From assembly GCF_009936035.1 (NCBI RefSeq), contig NZ_QWEO01000002.1:62001-126000 (forward strand): a DNA stretch of 64,000 nt. The letters run 5' to 3'. Made by a program: the position numbers and the translations under genes. The notes under the pieces were generated by a model that was given only the letters and a program-made list of their open reading frames with translations, searched no databases and was not told the origin of the DNA. Shown here one piece after another: positions 44,479-53,021 of this stretch. This DNA comes from Neglectibacter sp. X58. Its GTDB lineage: Bacteria > Bacillota > Clostridia > Oscillospirales > Acutalibacteraceae. The first letter of the stretch is position 1, and every line of letters begins with the position of its first letter.

Positions 44479-44655
44479 GTGAAAAGCTTTCTCCTGTCGG
44501 CGGCACTGGGGCTGGGGGCCTTGGCGCTGGTAAATTTCTGCGGGCAGTTTACAGGGGTGTACCTTCCTGTAAACCGCCTGTCCCTGCTGGGCGCGGGGCT
44601 GCTGGGCATTCCCGGCGTCACCCTGCTGGTGGTCTGCAACAGCCTGCTGCTTTAG
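44479..44655 (+). CDS. bofA: Pro-sigma-K processing inhibitor BofA
   Basis: BofA is an integral membrane inhibitor of the SpoIVFB protease in sporulation. The 58-residue product is almost entirely two hydrophobic helices: SFLLSAALGLGALALVNF, then YLPVNRLSLLGAGLLGIPG (the conserved N-R-G/P pattern), then TLLVVCNSLLL. It is shorter than Bacillus BofA, as in other Clostridia. The GTG start at 44479 follows AAAGGAC. It lies 76 nt after rnr rather than next to recR, its more usual partner. Confidence 0.88.
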   Translation: MKSFLLSAALGLGALALVNFCGQFTGVYLPVNRLSLLGAGLLGIPGVTLLVVCNSLLL

Positions 44656-44674
44656 AAGCCGTGCCAATAGGCCA

Positions 44675-44862
44675 TAGGACAAATTTTTCCGGCAAATTCT
44701 GCAGGCTTCTGTGTTGGAAATCCTCGAAGATACGAAAACGTTCGTATTTCTAAACGCATATATGCGTTTGCGGTTCATCCGCCTTGAAGCCCACGAAATC
44801 TTTTCGGAAATCTTTGCGCCACTCCTATCGGTACAACTTCTTAGAGTCTGTTTGAAAAACAC
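44675..44862 (-). repeat. MITE-like repeat family B, partial inverted copy
   Basis: Read on the minus strand, GGCTTCAAGGCGGATGAACCGC, AAACGCATATATGCGTTT and TCGAGGATTTCCAACA match the interior of the copy at 62360-62588. A separate terminus TTAGAGTCTGTTTGAAAAAC lies at 44841-44860 but points outward, so two damaged copies may be joined here. Confidence 0.65.
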
Positions 44863-44872
44863 AAAATCCCCC

Positions 44873-44915
44873 CGGCGGGCCGCCTTTTCTGCGGCCCGCC
44901 GGTTTTTCTGCCAGT
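44873..44915 (+). terminator. Terminator hairpin
   Basis: CCGGCGGGCCGC pairs with GCGGCCCGCCGG, followed by TTTTT. It may end the rnr-bofA transcript. The rest of the gap to 45203 contains nothing recognised. Confidence 0.75.
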
Positions 44916-45203
44916 GCACAAGAAGGGCGGCTTGTCATACTATAAGAAGCGGGTCTGCTTCAAACTGACGCATAAGGGATCACATGCCTTGGACACTTTT
45001 GCACCAGGGGGCAGCAATCTTGACTTTTCCCCATGTTCACTGTAAAATATTTGTATATTTGCGCCTGCCGCGTTTGAAACATTTTCCTGGTTCCCAAAGG
45101 CGGCGGTTTTTAAGAAGCTGTGCCAACCGCCGCACAAATCTTTTCACCGCGGCTTCTAAAAGCCCGCAGCAGGCCAGTATTGAGAAGGGAGCGTTTGAAC
45201 GTG

Positions 45204-46973
45204 ATGAAAAAAGGAAGCATGCGCCTGCTGGCGCTGGCCCTGGCCGCGGCCCTGCTGCTGTCGGGCTGCGCCTCCTCTGGCGGGGAAGCCGGAAGCAAAG
45301 GGCTTACCTGGGTGACATGGCGGGGCTATGAGAAATTCATTGAGCTGCTGGAGGAAACTTATCCAGATATAGGCCTGGAGCAGATTTCTTATACAGGAAA
45401 CAGCGCGACATCTTATAACTGGGCGCAAATGCGCGCCGGGGATATTTCCGATATTTTTACCACCAGCCAGATTCTGGACAGGGATTTGGCGGCGGAGCAG
45501 CTTCTGGATTTGTCGGGCTATGACTTCATCAATGATTTCCCCACCTCCACCCTGGATCAGGTGGCTATAGACGGGAAGGTTTACCTGCTTCCTATTAATT
45601 ACGCCATGTACGGCATTTTCTACAACAAGACCCTCTTAGAAGAGAACCATTGGGAGGTGCCGGAAAACTTCCAGGAGCTGGAGGCCCTGTGCGGGAAAAT
45701 CCGGGAGGCGGGGATGGTTCCCGGGGTGCTGGGCACCCACCTTACAGGCAACACCTTTTCCGCCATGTTCAACCTTGCCAAAACAAGCTGGCTTACCACC
45801 CCTGAGGGGGCCAAGTGGGAGCAGGGCTTCCTTGCGGGGGACGCCACAGCCGCCGGCATGTGGGAGGACACAGTGGACTATGCCGGACAGTACATGGATA
45901 TCGGCATGTTCGCCACAGACCCGGAGGACAGGAACAACCCCGACGTCCTGCTGGACTACCTGGGGAACAGGAAGTCTGTGTTCTGTACAGCGGTGTTCAC
46001 CGTAAATATTACAGAGCTGCCGGAAACAGGGGATAAGCTGGGGATGATGCCCTATATCAGCAAGGACGGCAGCAAAAACGTCTATATGTACAACCCCACC
46101 AGCTACATCGGCATCAGCAAGCGCCTGGCAGAGCCTGGCAATGAGAAAAAGCTGGAGGATGCCGTCAAGCTTCTTTCCCTGCTCTTTTCCCCGGAAGGCC
46201 AGGCCTCCTTTATCACAGAAGAAACCCCCTGTGTGCTGGGGGCTTTAAGCAGCGCGCAGGTGCCGGAGGATTCCATGATTTACGATGCCCAGCAGGCCAT
46301 GCAGGAGGGCCGGGCCTTCCCCATGACCTATGCCGGCTGGGAAAATGTCCTGGCCGACATCGGCCTGGCCTACAAGGAGTGGTTCCGGGGGGAAAACAAT
46401 ACAGACGGGGAAGGCTGCATTGCCCGGATGGATGAATTGCAGCGGGACTATCTGGACAGCGCGGGGCAGGTTTATTTCAGCGAAAGCACCGCGGATTTCA
46501 CCCTGGAGGAAACCGCCGCCCTTATCGGCAAGGCCCTGGGAAGCAGGACAGGGGCGGACGCCTCTATGGTGCTTATGGGGGAATACCACCGGGATGTGCC
46601 GGTGATGCGGGCCGGGGTCACCGGGAAGCTTTACGCGGGCCGGATTAACACAGATGTGGCGGCGTCCATTTCCCCAGACTTTGACGGCGAATATGCCCTG
46701 CTTTCCATGACCGGGAAGGAGGCAAAGGCCTTTAAAGAGGCCGGCTTCACCCCCGAGGGGGAAAGCCAGCCATATCCTTATGTGCTGGTAACAAAGGGCG
46801 GCGCAGAGCTGCGGGATGAGGAGACATACCAGATTGCCTTCCTCAAGGGCAGCTATACAGAGGAGGCAGCCGGGGCTTACGGCGCACAGGTGCTGGAAGG
46901 CTCTGCCGGCGGGATGCTGCGGGAATATCTGGAAGAGCAGAAAACCGTTTCCCCTGACAGCCCCTGGGAATAA
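45204..46973 (+). CDS. Lipoprotein: ABC-type solute-binding domain fused to a 5'-nucleotidase C-terminal-like domain
   Basis: The 589-residue product has a lipobox signal (LLLSGC, C22). Residues about 35-430 match family 1 extracellular solute-binding proteins for sugars (PDIGLEQISY, GKVYLLPINYAMYGIFYNK, the hinge region WENVLADIGLAYKEWF). Residues about 455-580 resemble the 5'-nucleotidase C-terminal domain: GVTGKLYAGRINTDVAAS, LLSMTGKEAKAFKEAGF, YQIAFLKGSYTEE. The catalytic metallophosphatase half of a nucleotidase is absent. No permease or ATPase genes are adjacent, so it may be an orphan receptor. The start is ATG 45204 after AAGGGAG. A strong terminator follows. Confidence 0.82.
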   Translation: MKKGSMRLLALALAAALLLSGCASSGGEAGSKGLTWVTWRGYEKFIELLEETYPDIGLEQISYTGNSATSYNWAQMRAGDISDIFTTSQILDRDLAAEQLLDLSGYDFINDFPTSTLDQVAIDGKVYLLPINYAMYGIFYNKTLLEENHWEVPENFQELEALCGKIREAGMVPGVLGTHLTGNTFSAMFNLAKTSWLTTPEGAKWEQGFLAGDATAAGMWEDTVDYAGQYMDIGMFATDPEDRNNPDVLLDYLGNRKSVFCTAVFTVNITELPETGDKLGMMPYISKDGSKNVYMYNPTSYIGISKRLAEPGNEKKLEDAVKLLSLLFSPEGQASFITEETPCVLGALSSAQVPEDSMIYDAQQAMQEGRAFPMTYAGWENVLADIGLAYKEWFRGENNTDGEGCIARMDELQRDYLDSAGQVYFSESTADFTLEETAALIGKALGSRTGADASMVLMGEYHRDVPVMRAGVTGKLYAGRINTDVAASISPDFDGEYALLSMTGKEAKAFKEAGFTPEGESQPYPYVLVTKGGAELRDEETYQIAFLKGSYTEEAAGAYGAQVLEGSAGGMLREYLEEQKTVSPDSPWE

Positions 46974-46982
46974 ACAAAATAT

Positions 46983-47028
46983 TAAAAGCAGGCAGGCATT
47001 CCTTTTGTGAACGCCTGCCTGCTTTTTG
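46983..47028 (+). terminator. Terminator after the solute-binding lipoprotein gene
   Basis: AAAAGCAGGCAGGC pairs perfectly with GCCTGCCTGCTTTT, followed by TTGCC. Confidence 0.9.
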
Positions 47029-47035
47029 CCGCATA

Positions 47036-47139
47036 TATAGCAAACACACTTTAAAATTGAGATTTACTGATTTTAAAGCCAGGCGGCTTTACCGCCTGGT
47101 TCAAAAGAGGTGCACCTCTTTTGAACTGTGTTAACTATA
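47036..47139. repeat. Palindromic repeat family A, copy 3 (104 bp)
   Basis: It starts TATAGCAAACACACTT and ends AACTGTGTTAACTATA. The terminal change G to A on the left is matched by C to T on the right, so pairing of the ends is kept. Internal hairpins are AGGCGGC / GCCGCCT-like and TTCAAAAGAGG / CCTCTTTTGAA. Confidence 0.9.
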
Positions 47140-47216
47140 AAAGCCCACTTTCATTTTTCGGTTGCGCGGCCTGTGTCCAGCGCGCAAAGGAGCCAAAGGC
47201 GGCGCGTGAACACCTC

Positions 47217-48563
47217 CTAAGACGCCAGCACCCCGCTGTCATCTATCTGCAGCAGGTATAGCTGCTCCTCCAGGCCTGTTTCTGTGTTCACATAGCTGAG
47301 CACCTGCCGCCCGTCCTCCCCTTTGCAGGAAAACTCCCAGCACAGCACCTCGTCCAGGCCAGGGGTGGGGATAACCGCCAGCCGGGTGCTTTCCACCTGG
47401 AGCAGCGGGCTTAAGCCTTCGGCGGCTTCTTCTGCCGAAAGGGCCGGGGTGGATAGGGAGCGCTCGCGGCAGTTCATCAAAAACCCTGTCCCGTCATATT
47501 CCACCATGCCACCCTTCTCAAGCTCTACCGTAACTTTAATAAGATCGGGATAGCACAGGGCTTCCTCCTCCCCCACTGCGGCTTTTGTGTGGAAATTCAC
47601 CGTACACAAGCCATCGCTGCTTACATAATAGCTTTCCTGCAGCGGGGGAAGCCCCAGGCCCTCCAGGGCCTTTTTTGCCGCCTTTAAGGCTTCTTCATAG
47701 GAAAGGCTGCCAGCGCCGCTGTTTTCCTTTTTATAATAGGCGATTTCCCCGCCCTGCCGGGTGACACGGATTTGCTCGCCCTCCCGGGCAAAGGAAAACA
47801 CAGGAAGCTGCCCGCCTCCTTCCCCGGTAAATTCCAAATCCCCTGCTGCGCAGCCTAAAAAGGCGGCGGCCTTTTCCCCGGCCTGTTCCCGGCTGATTTC
47901 CCCTTCCCCTTTCAGGTACAAAGGCTCCCTTTGGGGGATATGGTCGGAGAAAGGCCCGTCGTACAGCAGGGCGGGGAAATCGGCAAACTCCTTTGCCACG
48001 CTGTCAAAATCATCGTCCAGAAGGGCCAGCTCCTCAATTTCATCCACGTTGTTCAAAAGGCTTTCCAGCCTGTTTATCTGCGCCCCCTCTGCCGTCAGCC
48101 GGGCCTGTATGCCTGTGAGGGCCTCTTCCAGCTTGCCCGCATATGCCTGCAGGGTGGAAAAGCCCTCTAAGTCCTGCCGCTGAAGCTCCTCGCCAGAAAA
48201 GGATTTCCGTGTCAGGGCCAGGGCATAGTCCCCCACCTGGGACAGGAAACGGCTGATGCGCTCCGTTTTCTCCATAGAAAAGGGCAGGCTTCCCAAGGCT
48301 GCCTTGGCCCCGCCGCTCTGCTCCAGAAGCTGGGCGGACAGCACGCTCTGCATGGCGGGGGTTCCGGCATACCGGGCTTTTTCCAGCGTCCGGCCCATGC
48401 CGCTGACTTCATCGGTCAAGTCCCCCAGCGCCCGCTGGTATACATATTCCAGGCGGGTGCCGCTCTGGTTCAGGGAAAGCCGCAGGTCTATAAGAAAGCC
48501 GCCCCCTATAAACACCAAGGCCAGCCCGAAAGCCCACAGCCTGATTTTTCCTCGTCTGCTCAT
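47217..48563 (-). CDS. ypeB: Germination protein YpeB
   Basis: YpeB stabilises and localises the cortex-lytic enzyme SleB in spores. The 448-residue product has an N-terminal membrane helix (about 9-27), a long helical region containing LLNNVDEIEELALLDDDF, and C-terminal PepSY-type repeats ending YVNTETGLEEQLYLLQI. The ATG at 48563 follows the shared hairpin leader. In most spore formers sleB is directly upstream. Here the upstream neighbour is divergent ruvC and no sleB occurs in the window, so the pair is separated. Confidence 0.92.
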   Translation of the reverse strand: MSRRGKIRLWAFGLALVFIGGGFLIDLRLSLNQSGTRLEYVYQRALGDLTDEVSGMGRTLEKARYAGTPAMQSVLSAQLLEQSGGAKAALGSLPFSMEKTERISRFLSQVGDYALALTRKSFSGEELQRQDLEGFSTLQAYAGKLEEALTGIQARLTAEGAQINRLESLLNNVDEIEELALLDDDFDSVAKEFADFPALLYDGPFSDHIPQREPLYLKGEGEISREQAGEKAAAFLGCAAGDLEFTGEGGGQLPVFSFAREGEQIRVTRQGGEIAYYKKENSGAGSLSYEEALKAAKKALEGLGLPPLQESYYVSSDGLCTVNFHTKAAVGEEEALCYPDLIKVTVELEKGGMVEYDGTGFLMNCRERSLSTPALSAEEAAEGLSPLLQVESTRLAVIPTPGLDEVLCWEFSCKGEDGRQVLSYVNTETGLEEQLYLLQIDDSGVLAS

Positions 48564-48641
48564 ATTCAATCGCCCTGCGAACCGGAATCCGCACAAAGAG
48601 CTGTAAAGGAACAGCCTTTTGCGCCCGGTATCGCTCCTTTC
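48564..48641 (-). promoter_or_regulatory. Shared hairpin leader, copy before ypeB
   Basis: It begins GAAAGGAGCGATACCGG. The outer stem is GCGA...ACCGG / CCGGT...TCGC. The inner stem GCGCAAAAGGCTGT pairs with ACAGCTCTTTGTGC (one mismatch). It ends AGGGCGATTGAAT before the ATG. Confidence 0.8.
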
Positions 48642-48804
48642 ATAAAATTTTTCAAACAAACCCTATAACGCCTTTCCCCTAGTTTCCGCGAAGGAGCCGG
48701 GGAAAATTCATAGGCTGTTCGCATTTTTTATCTGTTCAATTCTTCCGGATTGTGGTATACTGATTGTGATTATGCGGCGGCACTGCCGCCAAGGAGGACG
48801 CTTT

Positions 48805-49302
48805 TTGCGCATTTTAGGCATTGATCCCGGCTATGCCATTGTGGGCTACGGGGTAATTGAGGCAAAAAACGGGGCCTACCGGCCCTTGGAATACGGCGCG
48901 GTCACCACCCCTGCCGGGGCGGACTTTGGGGAGCGCCTGCGGGAGATATACGACGGCATGTGCCAGTTGCTTGACACCCTGCAGCCCCAGGCGGCGTCTG
49001 TAGAAAAGCTGTACTTTACAAACAACAAGACCACCGGCATCGGCGTGGCGGAGGCCCGGGGGGTTCTCCTCCTGGCCCTTGCCCAGCGGGGCGTCCCTCT
49101 GTATGAGTATACCCCGCCCCAGGTGAAGCAAGCGGTAACAGGTTATGGCAAGGCCCTGAAGCCACAGGTGCAGGAAATGACCCGCCGCCTGCTGGCCCTG
49201 CCCTCCATCCCCAAGCCCGACGATGCCGCCGACGCCCTGGCCCTTGCCATCTGCCATGGCCAAGCCGCAGGCTCTCCCCTGCGCCGGGCACTGCTGCGCT
49301 AG
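48805..49302 (+). CDS. ruvC: Crossover junction endodeoxyribonuclease RuvC
   Basis: This is the Holliday-junction resolvase, 165 residues. The RNase H-like acidic residues are in LGIDPGYAIVGYG (first Asp), SVEKLYF (Glu) and PKPDDAADALALAIC (the two C-terminal Asps). The start is TTG at 48805 directly after AAGGAGGACGC; the open frame extends upstream but without a site. The order ruvC, ruvA, a small gene, ruvB on one strand indicates an operon. Confidence 0.95.
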   Translation: MRILGIDPGYAIVGYGVIEAKNGAYRPLEYGAVTTPAGADFGERLREIYDGMCQLLDTLQPQAASVEKLYFTNNKTTGIGVAEARGVLLLALAQRGVPLYEYTPPQVKQAVTGYGKALKPQVQEMTRRLLALPSIPKPDDAADALALAICHGQAAGSPLRRALLR

Positions 49303-49398
49303 ACTTCGGGGCCTTCCGCATCATAAGCTTGAAAAAATTACAAGTGCCTGCCTGGACAGGGAAGGCGCAGACCCCTCCAAAAGCAAGGAGATTTACTT

Positions 49399-49998
49399 AT
49401 GTTTTATAGTTTGACTGGAAAAATCGTGCATACAGAGCCGGGCTTTGCCGTGGTGGACGTGGGAGGCGTGGCCTTTAAGTGCGCCACCTCTATGGGCACC
49501 CTGCGCACCCTGCGCCTGAACGGGTCCGCCACCCTGTACACCCATTTAAATGTGCGGGAGGACGCGCTGGATCTTTTCGGCTTTGCCACCCAAACAGAGC
49601 TGAACTGCTTTAAGCTGCTCACCGCTATCAGCGGCGTGGGGCCAAAGGCAGGCCTTGCCATCCTTTCGGAGCTGTCTCCGGAGGAGGTGGCTCTGGCGGC
49701 GGCTGGCGGGGATGTAAAGCGCTTCTGCCGGGCAAACGGCGTGGGGCCGAAGCTTGCCCAGCGCATTGTGCTGGAATTAAAGGACAAGGTGGTGGATTTT
49801 TCCACCGGGGAATTGGGGGCAGACTTCCTACAGCCCGGCGGGCCATCGGCCTCCGGCAATGCCGCCCAGGCTGTGGAGGCCCTTGCCACTTTAGGGTATT
49901 CCCCCACAGACGCGGCCGCCGCTGTAGGCCGCCTGGACAGCAGCCTGCCTGTGGAGGAACTGATACGGCTGGCCTTAAAAGGCTTTGCAGGGGCGTGA
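49399..49998 (+). CDS. ruvA: Holliday junction DNA helicase subunit RuvA
   Basis: RuvA binds four-way junctions and loads RuvB. The 199-residue product has the N-terminal OB fold (MFYSLTGKIVHTEPGFAVVDVGGV) and the helix-hairpin-helix pairs (LLTAISGVGPKAGLAIL, then VGPKLAQRIVLELKDK). The flexible C-terminal RuvB-binding domain is AVEALATLGYSPTDA. The ATG at 49399 follows AAGGAG. It is 96 nt after ruvC. Confidence 0.96.
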   Translation: MFYSLTGKIVHTEPGFAVVDVGGVAFKCATSMGTLRTLRLNGSATLYTHLNVREDALDLFGFATQTELNCFKLLTAISGVGPKAGLAILSELSPEEVALAAAGGDVKRFCRANGVGPKLAQRIVLELKDKVVDFSTGELGADFLQPGGPSASGNAAQAVEALATLGYSPTDAAAAVGRLDSSLPVEELIRLALKGFAGA

Positions 49999-50069
49999 AC
50001 GGAAAAGTCCTTTTTCGATCAAACCTTTTTGGGGAAAAGGGGGAAGGCCCCCGGTGGGGTTCGCTCTGA

Positions 50070-50093
50070 CCCGACCGAGCCGGAAGGCGAGAA
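50070..50093 (-). repeat. GC-rich core motif copy between ruvA and the small gene
   Basis: CCGACCGAGCCGG followed by AAGGCGAGA matches the core found at 6737, 12817, 33566 and 41918. Here it lies inside a transcription unit, so it must be transcribed with ruvB. Confidence 0.6.
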
Positions 50094-50141
50094 GCAGAGG
50101 TGTGGAGCAGCGCTCCACGGTCTTTATCAGGAGGCGTTGCT

Positions 50142-50408
50142 ATGCTGGAAAAAGCAAAGCGGTTTTTGCAGATATCCATAGGCTCCACCATCGGGGTGTA
50201 TCTGGGCCACAGCTTCTGGCAGTGGCGGGACTATCAGGCCCACCCGGACTTATACGCCATGGGGGGCGCGCCCTGGTATACGTCTCTGCTGACAGGGGCG
50301 GCCTTTACGGCGCTGCTGGCGGCGGCAGAAGCGGCGGCGCTGTATATCGTGAACCGTAAGCTTGCCAAAAGGCGGGCAAACGAAACCAAAGGAGATAAAC
50401 ATCCATGA
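50142..50408 (+). CDS. Small membrane protein between ruvA and ruvB, 88 aa
   Basis: The ATG at 50142 follows AGGAGGCG. There are two hydrophobic helices (about 8-24 and 44-68) and a basic tail ([16 protein letters not shown]). It overlaps the ruvB start by 4 bp (ATGA), so ruvB translation is coupled to it. I do not recognise the family. A membrane protein inside the ruv operon is unexpected for cytoplasmic recombination machinery. Confidence 0.78.
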   Translation: MLEKAKRFLQISIGSTIGVYLGHSFWQWRDYQAHPDLYAMGGAPWYTSLLTGAAFTALLAAAEAAALYIVNRKLAKRRANETKGDKHP

Positions 50409-51514
50409 TAGAAAAAAGCGGCGGGATGGAGTATGGCATCGACTGGGACGCCCAGGATGAGATGGACTTAGAAAACCGCCTTACCCATACGGGCTACACC
50501 CCAGAGGACAGGGAGACGGAGAACCCCCTGCGGCCCCGGGCCTTCTCCGAGTATATCGGGCAGGAAAAGGTGAAGGAAAACCTGAAAATCTATATTGGGG
50601 CGGCCTTGAGCCGGAAGGAATCTTTAGACCATGTGCTGCTGTACGGCCCGCCGGGCCTGGGCAAAACCACCCTGGCAGGCATTGTGGCAAACGAAATGGG
50701 GGTAAACCTGCGGGTGACAAGCGGCCCTGCCATCGAAAAGCCCGGGGATTTAGCCGCCCTGCTGACAAACCTCTCCCCCGGGGACGTGCTGTTCATCGAC
50801 GAGGTGCACAGGCTTTCCCGGCAGGTGGAGGAAATCCTGTATCCGGCCATGGAGGACTTTGCCCTAGACATCATCACCGGGAAAGGCCAGATGGCGGCAA
50901 GCTACCATCTGCCCCTGCCCCATTTCACCCTGGTGGGGGCCACCACCAGGGCGGGCCAGCTTTCCGCCCCTTTGCGGGATCGCTTCGGGGTGGTGCTGCG
51001 GCTGGAGCTGTATAACCCCCAGGAACTGGGGAAAATCGTCACCCGCAGCGCGAAAATCCTGGGGGCGGACATTGAGGCGGACGCGGCGCTGGAAATTGCC
51101 AGCCGCTCCCGGGGCACCCCCCGCATTGCCAACCGCCTTTTAAAGCGGGTGCGGGATTTTGCCGAGGTGATGAGCGGCGGGGTTATCACCCTGAACACCG
51201 CGAAAATCGCCCTGGACAGGATGGAGATTGATGAGCTGGGCTTAGACCAGAGCGACCGGCGGATGCTCTCCGCCATCATCCAGTTTTACGGCGGAGGCCC
51301 TGTGGGCCTGGAAACCCTGGCAGCGGCTATCGGGGAGGAGGCTGTGACCATTGAGGACGTAAACGAGCCGTACCTCATGCAGATAGGCTTTCTCTCCCGC
51401 ACGCCCCGGGGCCGCTGTGCCACAGCGGCGGCTTACCTGCACCTGGGCCTGCCTGTGCCCGCTGCTCTGCAGCCCGCCGCTGCCCCGCCGGAGCAGACCA
51501 GGCTGCCGGAGTAG
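50405..51514 (+). CDS. ruvB: Holliday junction DNA helicase subunit RuvB
   Basis: This is the AAA+ branch-migration motor, 369 residues. The N-terminal segment is [19 protein letters not shown], Walker [13 protein letters not shown] near residue 80, Walker [12 protein letters not shown], sensor 1 VGATTRAG, and the C-terminal winged helix ([15 protein letters not shown]). The last 25 residues are Ala/Pro-rich and extend beyond the usual end. The start overlaps the small membrane-protein gene. Confidence 0.97.
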   Translation: MIEKSGGMEYGIDWDAQDEMDLENRLTHTGYTPEDRETENPLRPRAFSEYIGQEKVKENLKIYIGAALSRKESLDHVLLYGPPGLGKTTLAGIVANEMGVNLRVTSGPAIEKPGDLAALLTNLSPGDVLFIDEVHRLSRQVEEILYPAMEDFALDIITGKGQMAASYHLPLPHFTLVGATTRAGQLSAPLRDRFGVVLRLELYNPQELGKIVTRSAKILGADIEADAALEIASRSRGTPRIANRLLKRVRDFAEVMSGGVITLNTAKIALDRMEIDELGLDQSDRRMLSAIIQFYGGGPVGLETLAAAIGEEAVTIEDVNEPYLMQIGFLSRTPRGRCATAAAYLHLGLPVPAALQPAAAPPEQTRLPE

Positions 51515-51668
51515 GGCAAGACCGTGGGGCGTTGCAAGGTCGTGGGGCGCTGCCCCACACCCTGCGGCCTTCTTTCGGAGAAAGCCGGTAAAGAACTTTA
51601 CCTTTCTGGCAGAAGGGCAGGAAAGCTGCATATCTTATAAACAAGAAAAATATAAACGAGGTGTTATT

Positions 51669-53021
51669 ATGGGACGACTTTTTGGAACTGACGGAATCAG
51701 GGGCATTGCCAACAAAGACCTGACCTGCGAGCTTGCCACCCAGTTAGGCCGGGCGGCGGCCCGGGTGCTGACCAACAAATCCAACCGCCACCCAAGGGTG
51801 CTTATCGGCAAGGACACCCGCCTCTCCTCCGACATGCTGGAAAACGCCATGGCAGCGGGGCTTTGCAGCATCGGGGCCAGCGTTATCACTTTGGGCGTGG
51901 TGCCCACCCCGGCTGTGGCCTATCTGGTGGAAAAGTATAAGGCAGACGCGGGGATTATGATTTCCGCCTCCCACAACTCCTTTGAGTATAACGGCATTAA
52001 AATCTTCTCCGGGGACGGCTACAAGCTGCCCGACGACCTGGAGGAGCGCATTGAGGACATCATTTTAGGCAAGTCCGACATCTCCCACGAGTTCCCCCAG
52101 GAGGACGGCATCGGCACAGTTGCCCATGCGGACAGCGCTGTGCGGGATTATATCGACCATGTGAAAAACACCGTGCATTTCTCTTTAGACGGGCTGAAAA
52201 TCGCCATCGACAGCGCAAACGGCTCGGCCAGCGCCACAGCCCAGGCCCTGTTTACCGAGCTGGGGGCGGAGGTCACCATGATGAACGATACTCCCGACGG
52301 CATCAACGTGAACGACCAGTGCGGCTCCACCCACATGGAGGGGCTCATTGAATATGTAAAGACCCACGAGGTGGACGCGGGGGTGGCCTTTGACGGGGAC
52401 GCCGACCGCTGCCTGATGGTGGACGAACAGGGCAATTTCATTGACGGCGACTTTATCATGGCTATCTGCGCCCTGGACATGAAGAGCAGGGGGAAGCTCT
52501 CCGGCAGCGCTGTGGTGGGCACCATTATGACAAACCTGGGCTTCCAGCGGTTCTGCGAGGAAAACGGCATGCGCTTTGAGGCCACAAAGGTGGGCGACCG
52601 CTATGTGCTGGAGCAGATGCGCTTAGACGGCTATAATTTCGGCGGCGAACAGAGCGGGCATGTGATTTTCCGGGATTTCGCCACCACCGGCGACGGGCAG
52701 CTTACCGCCTGCCAGCTTTTAAGCCTTCTGCGCCGCCGGGAAGCGAAGCTTTCAAGCCTTGCCACGCTGATGCAGCGCTATCCCCAGACCATGATTAATA
52801 TCAAAGTCACCCCAGAAGGGAAGCTTGCCTTCTACACAGACCATACCGTAAAAGCCGCCATCGACAAGGCCGCCGCTGCTTTAGGCAAGGAAGGCCGGGT
52901 TATCGTGCGGCCTTCCGGCACAGAGCCTTTGCTGCGGGTGATGGTAGAGGGCCGCGACGAGGAGCAGATCCAGCAGATTGCAAAGGAAGTGGCGGACGTG
53001 ATTGAGAGGGAGCTTTCCTAA
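51669..53021 (+). CDS. glmM: Phosphoglucosamine mutase
   Basis: GlmM converts glucosamine-6-phosphate to glucosamine-1-phosphate for UDP-GlcNAc synthesis. The 450-residue product has the catalytic serine in MISASHNSFEYNG (S101), the Mg loop AFDGDADRC, the sugar loop GGEQSGHVI, and the phosphate-binding RPSGTEPLLRVM. The ATG at 51669 follows ACGAGGTG. The next gene starts on the last base of the stop codon (TAATG), so the two are coupled. Confidence 0.97.
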   Translation: MGRLFGTDGIRGIANKDLTCELATQLGRAAARVLTNKSNRHPRVLIGKDTRLSSDMLENAMAAGLCSIGASVITLGVVPTPAVAYLVEKYKADAGIMISASHNSFEYNGIKIFSGDGYKLPDDLEERIEDIILGKSDISHEFPQEDGIGTVAHADSAVRDYIDHVKNTVHFSLDGLKIAIDSANGSASATAQALFTELGAEVTMMNDTPDGINVNDQCGSTHMEGLIEYVKTHEVDAGVAFDGDADRCLMVDEQGNFIDGDFIMAICALDMKSRGKLSGSAVVGTIMTNLGFQRFCEENGMRFEATKVGDRYVLEQMRLDGYNFGGEQSGHVIFRDFATTGDGQLTACQLLSLLRRREAKLSSLATLMQRYPQTMINIKVTPEGKLAFYTDHTVKAAIDKAAAALGKEGRVIVRPSGTEPLLRVMVEGRDEEQIQQIAKEVADVIERELS

